DNA of 9,688 nucleotides from Clostridia bacterium (GTDB lineage Bacteria > Bacillota_A > Clostridia > Oscillospirales > SIG627): the NCBI GenBank assembly GCA_017508505.1, contig JAFVYT010000132.1:1-9688 (forward strand), in the 5' to 3' direction. Below, in pieces: positions 1 to 6,164 of the stretch (its first letter is position 1; every line of letters begins with the position of its first letter). Below the pieces are notes generated by a model. It worked only from the letters and a program-made list of their open reading frames with translations. It had not been told where the DNA came from and ran no database searches. A program made the position numbers and the translations under genes.

Positions 1-345
1 ATCATCCGCACCATGATCATCTCCGGTGCCCTTTGCGGCATCACGGGTATGCTTCTGGTGGCAGGGAAGGACCACAGCATCAACATCAACTCCGTCGGCG
101 GGCAGGGCTTCACCGCCATTCTGATGAGCTGGCTCGGTCAGTTCAACCCCTTCATTATGGCCGTGATGACCGCCATCGTGGTCTTTCTGCGCATCGGCGT
201 GGCAAAGGTTGCGGATACGGCTCTGCTCAACTCCTCCTTCTCCGAGATTATGGTGGGCATCGTCATTCTGATGCTGGTGGGGTGTGAGTTCTTCATTCGT
301 TATTCCATCAAATTCAAGCATAGCAAAAAGGAGGCGAAGGCATGA
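1..345 (+). CDS. ABC transporter permease, nucleoside/BMP type, C-terminal part (5' truncated)
   Basis: This is the C-terminal 114 residues of an inner-membrane permease; the frame is open to the window edge, so the gene starts upstream and the ATG at 13 is almost certainly internal. It shows hydrophobic membrane segments (roughly residues 5-20, 35-62 and 76-97 of the visible part), then a basic tail ending KKEAKA. The Asn/Gly-rich segment with SVGGQGFTAI and the adjacency to a second permease match the NupP/YufP group (BPD_transp_2 fold), in which two different permeases pair with a fused ATPase and a BmpA-like lipoprotein to import nucleosides. Complete family members are about 350 residues, so roughly two thirds is missing. 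Its stop overlaps the next start (ATGA at 342-345), implying translational coupling. Substrate is assigned by family only. Confidence 0.8.
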   Translation: MIRTMIISGALCGITGMLLVAGKDHSININSVGGQGFTAILMSWLGQFNPFIMAVMTAIVVFLRIGVAKVADTALLNSSFSEIMVGIVILMLVGCEFFIRYSIKFKHSKKEAKA

Positions 346-1331
346 TCATTCAGTTTATTTGCCGTGCGATCCTTTTGGGCGTTCCGCTCCTTTACGGCTC
401 CACCGGTGAGATCATCACCGAAAAAAGCGGCCATTTGAATCTGGGTATCCCCGGTATTATGTACGTGGGTGCCATCAGCGGCGTAGTGGGCTCCTTCCTT
501 TACGAAAATGCCTGCGGCAACGACCTGGCCCGAATGAATCCCCTGCTCTCGGTGCTGATCCCTCTGGTCTGCGCCCTCGTCGGCTCGATGCTGATGGGTC
601 TGATCTACAGCTTTTTGACCGTGACCCTCCACGCCAATCAGAACGTCACGGGCCTTGCCCTGACCACGCTGGGCATCGGTCTCGGCAACTTCCTCGGAGC
701 CTCCCTGATCAACATCACCAAAAGTGAGCTCCCCTCCATCGCTCTGACCAAAACCAGCGGCTTCTTCTCCGCCAAGCTCCCCTTTGCGGAAAAGCTCGGC
801 CCCGTGGGTGAGCTTCTCTTCTCTCACGACTTTATGACCTACCTTGCCATTGCCATTGCGCTGGCGGCAAGCTTTGTTCTGAACCGTACCCGCGTCGGCC
901 TGAGCCTGCGCTCCGTAGGGGAAAACCCCGCCACCGCCGATGCCGCGGGCATCAACGTCACAAAGTACAAATACGTCGCCACCTGCATCGGCAGCGCCAT
1001 TGCGGGGCTGGGCGGTCTGCAGTACGTAATGGCCTACGCCAGCGGCGTTTGGTCCAACAACGCCTTCGGCGACCGCGGCTGGATGGCCATTGCGCTGGTC
1101 ATCTTCGCTCTTTGGAAGCCCTCCGTTGCCATCCTCGGCTCCTTTTTGTTCGGCGCACTGTGTAACGCCAACAACTACATCCAGGGCCTCGGCACGGAAA
1201 CGCAGGAGCTCTTCAAGATGCTCCCTTACGTGGTAACCATCATCGTGCTCATCATCACCAGTATGAGAAAGAAAAGAGAGCATCAGCCCCCCGAAAGTCT
1301 GGGTCTTTCCTACTTCCGCGAGGAGCGCTGA
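342..1331 (+). CDS. ABC transporter permease, NupQ/YufQ-like (nucleoside importer)
   Basis: A complete 329-residue polytopic membrane protein, the usual length for the second permease of nucleoside ABC importers. Recognisable family signatures are SGHLNLGIPGIMYVGA (about residues 29-44), NVTGLALTTLGIGLGNFLGA (about 103-122), the cytoplasmic coupling region containing VGLSLRSVGENPATADAAGI (about 187-206), and a C-terminal segment with DRGWMAIALVIFALWKP. About eight to ten hydrophobic spans are visible, followed by a charged cytoplasmic tail. The ribosome binding site AAGGAGG (328-334) lies 7 nt before the ATG, which overlaps the upstream permease stop. It is the last gene of its operon, as a strong terminator begins just after the stop codon. 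By family it imports nucleosides with an ATPase and binding lipoprotein encoded outside this window; another small solute cannot be excluded. Confidence 0.88.
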   Translation: MIIQFICRAILLGVPLLYGSTGEIITEKSGHLNLGIPGIMYVGAISGVVGSFLYENACGNDLARMNPLLSVLIPLVCALVGSMLMGLIYSFLTVTLHANQNVTGLALTTLGIGLGNFLGASLINITKSELPSIALTKTSGFFSAKLPFAEKLGPVGELLFSHDFMTYLAIAIALAASFVLNRTRVGLSLRSVGENPATADAAGINVTKYKYVATCIGSAIAGLGGLQYVMAYASGVWSNNAFGDRGWMAIALVIFALWKPSVAILGSFLFGALCNANNYIQGLGTETQELFKMLPYVVTIIVLIITSMRKKREHQPPESLGLSYFREER

Positions 1332-1332
1332 C

Positions 1333-1368
1333 AAAAAAGCACCGATTCTTCCGAATCGGTGCTTTTTT
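1333..1368. terminator. Bidirectional Rho-independent terminator
   Basis: A perfect inverted repeat with 16-nt arms (A6, GCACCGATTC, loop TTCC, GAATCGGTGC, T6) lies between two convergent genes. Read on the plus strand it is a GC-containing stem followed by six Ts, just after the permease stop. Read on the minus strand it is identical in form and follows the AraC-family gene, whose stop codon (1368-1370) shares its last base. It should therefore end both transcripts. Confidence 0.93.
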
Positions 1369-2153
1369 CATTCCGAGCGGTAGTGCCGCCGAAACTCGGT
1401 GGGAGAAAGGGTGGTCTGTCGCTTGAAGCTCCGACTGAAGTTGGAGCTGTCGGAAAAGCCGCAGCGCTCCACGATCTGCCCCACGGAAAGAGAAGTGGTC
1501 GCAAGCAGGCGCTTGGCCACAGCCATACGGCAGGAGAAGAGATAATCCATCACGGAAAAGCCCGTTTGCTTCTTAAATCGGTGGGAGAGCCCGGAAGGGC
1601 TGATGCCCCGGGAGCGTGCAAGGGACAAAAGGGTATAGGCACGCTCGGGGTACGTCTCCAGCTCCCGCTTGACCCCCTCCACCGCCTCGTCGGAGGAGAA
1701 GGAGATCCCTGCGGCACGACCGATCAGGATCATCACCTCCCCCAAGAGATGGCGCACCATCTCCTCGGAAAGCGCCCCCGGGGCATCGCTCTCCTGCAAA
1801 ATGCGGGAAAAGAGGGCCTCGAACAGAGGAAGAGAATCGGACACGTCCACCGCGTTGGAAAAGCCTGCGGGACGGTTGGATAATAGCGACAGGGCGCGGC
1901 TCTCCCCCAAAAACGCCTCGGGGTCCAGATGGAGCACGTATCGCTCGTACTCCCGCGTCAGCACCGTGACGGAGTGGTTTTCAAATCGGCTGAAGATCAC
2001 GATGCTCCCCTCCTTTGCCTCGGAGCGCTTCCCGTCCACCAAAAGCTCGATCCTGCCCCGACGGATCAGAAGCAGCTGGTGCCCGTCGTGGTAATGCTTT
2101 CTCCTTTGCAGCACACGGTCGGAAAAGTACGCCTCCCGAATCAGACCTCCCAT
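1368..2153 (-). CDS. AraC-family transcriptional regulator (cupin sensor plus double HTH)
   Basis: A 261-residue regulator. Residues about 20-80 resemble the AraC N-terminal cupin sensor (YHDGHQLLLIRRGRIELLVDG, then a beta-rich stretch). The C-terminal hundred residues form the AraC/XylS DNA-binding domain: first helix-turn-helix about 172-200 (LLSLARSRGISPSGLSHRFK), second about 222-251 (VGQIVERCGFSDSSNFSRSF, then LSPTEFR), both good family matches. The start at 2153 is chosen because GGAGG (complement of 2161-2165) sits 7 nt before it; an in-frame ATG at 2201 lies upstream of this site and inside the promoter region, so it was not used. It is transcribed divergently from the catabolic operon, and the shared intergenic region carries a tandem repeat of the kind AraC proteins bind. 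It probably activates that operon in response to a small ligand and regulates itself; the ligand is unknown. Confidence 0.92.
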   Translation of the reverse strand: MGGLIREAYFSDRVLQRRKHYHDGHQLLLIRRGRIELLVDGKRSEAKEGSIVIFSRFENHSVTVLTREYERYVLHLDPEAFLGESRALSLLSNRPAGFSNAVDVSDSLPLFEALFSRILQESDAPGALSEEMVRHLLGEVMILIGRAAGISFSSDEAVEGVKRELETYPERAYTLLSLARSRGISPSGLSHRFKKQTGFSVMDYLFSCRMAVAKRLLATTSLSVGQIVERCGFSDSSNFSRSFKRQTTLSPTEFRRHYRSE

Positions 2154-2172
2154 ATCCACACCTCCTTTTTCA

Positions 2173-2201
2173 AGGATATCATATTCCCCGTCTTTTTGCA
2201 A
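2173..2201 (-). promoter_or_regulatory. Predicted promoter of the AraC-family gene
   Basis: On the minus strand a -35 box TTGCAA (complement of 2196-2201) is separated by 17 bp from a -10 box TATCCT (complement of 2173-2178), the sigma-70/SigA arrangement. It lies upstream of the strong ribosome binding site at 2161-2170. The -35 overlaps the first copy of the direct repeat (2198-2210), which would permit autoregulation. Confidence 0.55.
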
Positions 2202-2231
2202 GATTTACATAATAAAAAGCAAGATTCACAT
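2198..2231. promoter_or_regulatory. Tandem AraC-type operator (13-bp direct repeat, 21-bp period)
   Basis: GCAAGATTTACAT (2198-2210) is repeated as GCAAGATTCACAT (2219-2231), 12 of 13 bases identical, with starts exactly 21 bp apart, i.e. two helical turns on the same DNA face. AraC-family proteins commonly bind as dimers to two direct half-sites with about this spacing. The downstream copy touches the -35 of the plus-strand promoter and the upstream copy overlaps the -35 of the minus-strand promoter. Binding by the neighbouring regulator is inferred from position. Confidence 0.7.
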
Positions 2232-2259
2232 TGCAAAAGACCCGCCGAAACGCTACAAT
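2231..2259 (+). promoter_or_regulatory. Predicted promoter of the redox/sugar operon
   Basis: A -35 box TTGCAA (2231-2236), a 17-bp spacer and a -10 box TACAAT (2254-2259) form a good SigA-type promoter. Transcription would start near 2266, leaving a short leader of about 17 nt that begins almost at the ribosome binding site GGGGG (2269-2273). The direct repeat ends at the first base of the -35, the position expected for an activator contacting the polymerase sigma subunit. Confidence 0.65.
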
Positions 2260-2282
2260 GGAACAAAAGGGGGATCGATACT

Positions 2283-3599
2283 ATGGAACGAAAGGTATAC
2301 GCCGACCTCGGCGCATTTCACGAGCAAAATAAGGCTCTCGGCACAAAGCTGCCCTTTGCCGAGGACACGGGTATTTTAGGGAGCACAATCCAACTCGGAT
2401 CGAAGACGGTGCCGAACCGTCTGGTCTGTCAGGCAATGGAGGGCTGCGACGGCACCCCCACGGGCGAGCCCGATACCCTGACCCTGCGCCGCTACGACCG
2501 CTTGGCTCGAGGCGGGGCGGGAATGATCTGGTTTGAGGCCACCGCCGTCACGGAGGACGGCCGCGCCAATCCCCGTCAGCTTTGGATCCGAGAGGACAAT
2601 CTGGACGACTTCAAAAAAGCCGTTTCGGCCATCAAGGAGGCCGCCCTGAAGGAGAACGGCATCGAGCCCGTGGTGGTGATGCAGGCGACCCACTCGGGGC
2701 GCTATTCCAAGCCCCACGGGAGACCCGAGCCCATCATCGCCTATTCCAATCCCCTCTTCGAGGGGCAAAATCCCATCCCCGCCGAGCGCATCGCCACGGA
2801 CGAACAGCTCGATTCCATCGGGGAGGCCTTGATCAAGGGAGCCGTTTTGGCAGAAAAGGCGGGCTTTGACGGCGTGGACATCAAGTGCTGTCATCGCTAC
2901 CTGAATTCCGAATTGCTCTCCGCCTACCACCGCCCCGGGCGCTACGGCGGAGATTTGGAAAACCGCACCCGCCTTCTGCGGGAGAGCATTGAGGGTGCCA
3001 TCGGGAGCACCTCCGGAGGGTTTCTCGTGACCTCCCGCCTAAACGTCTACGACGGCTTTGAATATCCCTTGGGCTTTGGCGTCAAGGAAGGCGGCGGCAC
3101 GGACTTTGACCCCACCGAGCCGGAATGGCTCCTGAAAAAGCTTTTGGCTCTCGGGGTAAGCTTTGTCAACGTCACCATGGGCAATCCCTACTTCAATCCT
3201 CACGTGAACCGTCCCTTCGCCTCGGGCGGGTATGAGATCGCAGAGCACCCTCTGGAGGGAGTGGCACGGGTCCTGCACGGCACCGCACTCTTAAAGCGTC
3301 GCGTGCCCGAAATGAAGCTCATCTGCTCTGCCGTGTCCTACCTCGGAGTTGCCGCCCCCCACGTGCTGGCGGCCTTTCTGGAATCGGGCGGCTTTGATCT
3401 GGCGGGCTTCGGAAGAACCATCCTCGCCTACCCCGACTTTGCACGGGACGTGCTGAAAACGGGGGAGATGAACCCGAAGAAGCTCTGCCTTTGCTGCTCC
3501 AAGTGCACCGCCATTATGCGTACCCCCGGCGGTACCCCCGGCTGTGTCATTCGGGACAAGGAGATCTATCTGCCCTTGTATCGGGCGATTTCCAAATAA
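2283..3599 (+). CDS. Old yellow enzyme-like NADH:flavin oxidoreductase with a 4Fe-4S cysteine motif
   Basis: A 438-residue FMN-dependent TIM-barrel enzyme of the OYE/2,4-dienoyl-CoA reductase superfamily, which reduces activated C=C bonds. Visible landmarks: NRLVCQAMEG (45-54), THSGR (136-140, the usual H-x-G-R flavin loop), KCCHRYLNSELLSA (201-214) aligned with the family's HxxHGYL catalytic segment, RPGRYGGDLENRTRLL (217-232) and GFGR (375-378). Near the C-terminus C402, C405, C408 and C421 (C-x2-C-x2-C-x12-C) resemble the 4Fe-4S ligands of dienoyl-CoA reductase-type members. However, the protein stops there and lacks their C-terminal FAD/NAD(P)H domains. The first histidine of the substrate-binding pair is lysine (K201), the second is H204, and Y206 is kept. 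The start at 2283 follows GGGGG (2269-2273); the frame is open far upstream but that part lies antisense to the regulator. First gene of the operon; true substrate unknown. Confidence 0.87.
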   Translation: MERKVYADLGAFHEQNKALGTKLPFAEDTGILGSTIQLGSKTVPNRLVCQAMEGCDGTPTGEPDTLTLRRYDRLARGGAGMIWFEATAVTEDGRANPRQLWIREDNLDDFKKAVSAIKEAALKENGIEPVVVMQATHSGRYSKPHGRPEPIIAYSNPLFEGQNPIPAERIATDEQLDSIGEALIKGAVLAEKAGFDGVDIKCCHRYLNSELLSAYHRPGRYGGDLENRTRLLRESIEGAIGSTSGGFLVTSRLNVYDGFEYPLGFGVKEGGGTDFDPTEPEWLLKKLLALGVSFVNVTMGNPYFNPHVNRPFASGGYEIAEHPLEGVARVLHGTALLKRRVPEMKLICSAVSYLGVAAPHVLAAFLESGGFDLAGFGRTILAYPDFARDVLKTGEMNPKKLCLCCSKCTAIMRTPGGTPGCVIRDKEIYLPLYRAISK

Positions 3600-3611
3600 A
3601 GGAGCACGAAA

Positions 3612-3722
3612 ATGTTTCAAGCACTGTATGAAAAAAGCAAGACCGAGGATCTCGGTCTGTCCGAGAGACTCTTTCCCTCAGCCAAAAGCGGTGCCATCAC
3701 GTTCCGAATCGGGAGGATCTGA
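3612..3722 (+). CDS. Possible 36-residue small protein or leader peptide
   Basis: Between the OYE-like gene and the SDR lies a 36-codon frame beginning MFQALYEKSK and ending ITFRIGRI. It has a well-placed ribosome binding site, AAGGAG (3599-3604), overlapping the previous stop and 7 nt before the ATG, and its stop ends one base before the SDR start. The near exact fill of an otherwise empty 124-nt gap in a tightly packed operon argues for translation. I recognise no family; the peptide is basic and soluble, with no signal peptide or membrane span. An internal pair of alternative hairpins (3640-3666) could make it a regulatory leader. It may equally be a degenerate remnant or a chance frame. 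Confidence 0.4.
   Translation: MFQALYEKSKTEDLGLSERLFPSAKSGAITFRIGRI
3640..3666 (+). other. Mutually exclusive hairpins in the small ORF
   Basis: AGACCGAG (3640-3647) pairs perfectly with CTCGGTCT (3651-3658) over a 3-nt loop. The right arm (TCTCGG, 3650-3655) can instead pair with CCGAGA (3661-3666) over a 5-nt loop. Only one can form at a time, as in attenuators. No T-tract follows, so it is not a terminator by itself; mRNA processing, stability or translational coupling of the SDR are possible roles. Confidence 0.45.
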
Positions 3723-3723
3723 T

Positions 3724-4440
3724 ATGAAAAAAATCGCCATCGTAACCGGTGCCGCCTCCGGCATCGGGCTTGCCATCACCGAGCGCCTTCTAAAGGAGGG
3801 CCTTACGGTCTACGGAATGAGTCGCCGTGCCGAATCCCCCCTTTCCCACCCGAATTTCATCTATCTTTCGGGAGACATTGCCAAAGGGGAGGATCGGGAG
3901 CGCCTCGTGAATTCCCCCGAGCGCATCGATATCCTCGTAAACGCCGCAGGGGTCGCGCCCCGCGTCCGTGCGGATCTTCTGGAGATGACCGAGGAGAGCT
4001 TTGACTACGTTCTGGACATCAACCTGAGGGGCACCCTCTTTCTAACCCAGAAAGTGGCAAGGCGTATGGTACGGGAGGGCGTAAAGGGTGCCATCTGCAG
4101 CATCTCCTCCCTTTCCGCCTATACCTCCTCGGTCAGCCGCGGGGAGTACTGCATCTCCAAGGCGGGCCTCTCTATGGTCACAAAGCTCTTTGCCGACCGT
4201 CTCGCGGAGTACGGCATCCCCGTCAACGAGGTACGCCCGGGGATCATCCGCACGGATATGACCTCCGCCGTAACGGAAAAATACGACAAGCTCATCGGCG
4301 AGGGGCTCTTGCCCCTTGCCCGATGGGGTACCCCCGAGGACGTGGCCAACGCCGTCTGGAGTCTGGTCTCGGGGGCTCTGCCCTACGTAACGGGACAGTC
4401 CCTGGAGGTAGACGGGGGCTTCCACGTCAGGAGACTGTAA
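3724..4440 (+). CDS. Short-chain dehydrogenase/reductase (SDR)
   Basis: A 238-residue classical SDR of normal length, a Rossmann-fold NAD(P)-dependent alcohol/ketone oxidoreductase. The cofactor loop TGAASGIG is at 8-15, NAAG at 73-76, the structural Asn at N100, and the catalytic set S129, Y142 and K146 (YCISK) is intact. RPGIIRTDM (171-179) and the C-terminal VTGQSLEVDGGF (222-233) are typical of the FabG-like group. Basic residues after the second strand (R34, R35) favour NADP(H), a weak inference. The start at 3724 follows GGGAGG (3711-3716) by 7 nt; the frame is open upstream, but that part overlaps the OYE-like gene. Its stop overlaps the next start (TAATG). In this operon it probably oxidises or reduces a hydroxyl of the pathway substrate; FabG-like fatty acid synthesis is unlikely given the neighbours. 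Confidence 0.92.
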   Translation: MKKIAIVTGAASGIGLAITERLLKEGLTVYGMSRRAESPLSHPNFIYLSGDIAKGEDRERLVNSPERIDILVNAAGVAPRVRADLLEMTEESFDYVLDINLRGTLFLTQKVARRMVREGVKGAICSISSLSAYTSSVSRGEYCISKAGLSMVTKLFADRLAEYGIPVNEVRPGIIRTDMTSAVTEKYDKLIGEGLLPLARWGTPEDVANAVWSLVSGALPYVTGQSLEVDGGFHVRRL

Positions 4441-6155
4441 TGACGGTTCATACCTTTGACGCCGTTGTGATCGGCACCGGTGCGGCGGGCTACTCTGCCG
4501 CCTGCCGCCTGAAGGAGGCGGGAGTGGACGTGGCCATCGTCACCGAAGGAAAAAACTGCGGCACCTCCCGCAATACGGGCTCCGACAAGCAGACCTATTA
4601 TAAGCTTTCCCTCGGGGGAGAAACCCCCGACAGCCCAAGAAAAATGGCACGGGATCTTTTCGAGGGGGGCAGTATGGACGGAGACAACGCCCTGTGCGAG
4701 GCCGCCCTCTCCACCCGTTGCTTTTTTGCCCTGTGTGAGATGGGCGTCCCCTTCCCCCATAACCGCTACGGGGAGTTCGTGGGGTATCAGACGGATCACG
4801 ATACCACGGGCCGTGCCACCTCCGCAGGCCCTCTGACCTCAAAATTTATGACCGAAGCCCTCGAGGCCCGTGCCGAGGCTCTCTGCATTCCGCTTTTCAA
4901 CTCCCATATCGCCGTGGAGATCCTGAAGAGCAAGGGTGCGGCCTGCGGCGTCCTGTGCCTTCATCGGGGCGAGCCCGTCGCCTTCCGCTGTCGGGACGTG
5001 ATTTTGGCCACGGGCGGCCCTGCGGGAATCTGGGCGGACAGCGTCTACCCCGCCTGTCACCGCGGCTCCTCCTCTCTTGCCCTGCGGGCGGGGGCCGTGA
5101 TGCAGAACCTCGGCCTTTGGCAGTTCGGCCTTGCCTCCACGTCCCCCCGCTGGAACGTGTCCGGCACCTATATGCAGGTTCTGCCGCGCTTTGTCTCCGT
5201 GGATAGGGACGGCACGGAGCACGATTTTCTCTCGGAGGCCTTCGCCGACCCTTACGAAGGGCTTTTGATGACGTTTTTAAAGGGCTATCAGTGGCCCTTT
5301 GACCCGAAAAAGGCCACCCACGGCTCCTCCCGCATCGACCTTTTGGTTCATCGGGAGCGGGTGGAGCGGGGCCGTCGGGTGTATCTGGATTTCACCCGAA
5401 ATCCCTTTGACATCGACTTTTCCCGCCTGCCTGAGGAGGCAAGAGAGTACCTTGCCCGCGGAAACGCTCTCGGCGGCACCCCCATCGAGCGGCTGGAGAG
5501 GCTCAACGCCCCCGCCATCGAGCTGTACCGCTCCAAGGGCGTTTCCCTTGAAACCGAGTACCTTGAGATCGCCCTTTGTGCCCAGCACAACAACGGCGGC
5601 GTGGCGGTGGACGCCTTCTGGCAGTCTACGGTGCCGCATCTGTTCGCCGTGGGGGAATGCGCCGGCACCCACGGCATTGCCCGTCCCGGAGGCTCCGCCC
5701 TGAACGCGGGTCAGGTGGGAGCTCTGCGCGCCGCGCAGTTCATCACCTGCCACCCGGGTACCTTGATCGAGGAGGAGCGCTTTGCCGCCCTTTGCGAGGC
5801 CGTCCCTCCCGTCAGGCTCGGCACCGAGCCCGAGGCCGTAAAAAAAGTACAAAGGGCCATGAGCGCCACGGCGCTTGCTCTGCCGAAGCCCGAGGGGATG
5901 GCCGCCGCGCTGGAGGAGATCGCCCCCCTTTGGAAGGACTGTGAGGACGCCGTGCTGCGGGATATCGCCCTCACCGCCTCGGCGGTGCTGACAGCCCTGT
6001 TGGCTCCTCCCCCCACCAAGGAAACGGTGCAAGAGCTCCGCCAAAGCGGCGACGGCTTTTCCACCCGCCTTCGCCCCGTGCGCCCCATTCCGGACGAAAA
6101 GGATTTCTTCGAGGTGATCTGGAAGGGCTATCGGGAAAACAAAAACGTATTTTGA
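4440..6155 (+). CDS. FAD-dependent oxidoreductase, fumarate reductase/SdhA/NadB-like flavoprotein
   Basis: A 571-residue soluble flavoprotein of the FAD_binding_2 superfamily. The dinucleotide motif GTGAAG is at 12-17, ATGGP at 190-194, and the C-terminal FAD contact GECAGT at 405-410. Residues equivalent to the active site of fumarate reductase, succinate dehydrogenase and aspartate oxidase are recognisable: R298 (SSRIDLLVHRE), H383 (AQHNNGGVAVD) and R415 (HGIARPGGSALN). That suggests hydride transfer between flavin and a C-C or C-N bond. There is no signal peptide, no haem CxxCH motif and no FMN-binding domain, so it differs from respiratory Shewanella-type enzymes and its redox partner is not evident. 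The C-terminal region from about 430 is helical, as in SdhA/NadB. Start: AGGAG (4429-4433) with 6-nt spacing, overlapping the SDR stop by one base. Its substrate cannot be read from sequence; quinone-linked succinate dehydrogenase is unlikely because no B or C subunit is present. Confidence 0.85.
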   Translation: MTVHTFDAVVIGTGAAGYSAACRLKEAGVDVAIVTEGKNCGTSRNTGSDKQTYYKLSLGGETPDSPRKMARDLFEGGSMDGDNALCEAALSTRCFFALCEMGVPFPHNRYGEFVGYQTDHDTTGRATSAGPLTSKFMTEALEARAEALCIPLFNSHIAVEILKSKGAACGVLCLHRGEPVAFRCRDVILATGGPAGIWADSVYPACHRGSSSLALRAGAVMQNLGLWQFGLASTSPRWNVSGTYMQVLPRFVSVDRDGTEHDFLSEAFADPYEGLLMTFLKGYQWPFDPKKATHGSSRIDLLVHRERVERGRRVYLDFTRNPFDIDFSRLPEEAREYLARGNALGGTPIERLERLNAPAIELYRSKGVSLETEYLEIALCAQHNNGGVAVDAFWQSTVPHLFAVGECAGTHGIARPGGSALNAGQVGALRAAQFITCHPGTLIEEERFAALCEAVPPVRLGTEPEAVKKVQRAMSATALALPKPEGMAAALEEIAPLWKDCEDAVLRDIALTASAVLTALLAPPPTKETVQELRQSGDGFSTRLRPVRPIPDEKDFFEVIWKGYRENKNVF

Positions 6156-6164
6156 GGTTGAAAA

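Noticed and set aside
402..1331. Functional link between the transporter and the redox/sugar operon
   Set aside because: They are separated by a strong terminator and an opposing gene; proximity alone does not show that the transporter imports the operon's substrate.
300..1334. Long open frame on the minus strand (344 codons) opposite the second permease
   Set aside because: The plus-strand permease has clear family motifs and a ribosome binding site; the antisense translation is low-complexity and His/Gly/Asp-rich, typical of a GC-driven shadow.
2154..2201. N-terminal extension of the AraC-family protein to an ATG at 2201
   Set aside because: It would place the start upstream of the strong ribosome binding site and inside the promoter; 2153 fits spacing and family length.
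1929..2282. Upstream extension of the OYE-like gene to an ATG at 1929
   Set aside because: This stretch is antisense to the AraC-family gene and crosses both promoters; the OYE family N-terminus begins at 2283, after a ribosome binding site.
3640..3658. Intrinsic terminator inside the operon
   Set aside because: The stem is good but no T-tract follows, so it was kept only as a structural element.
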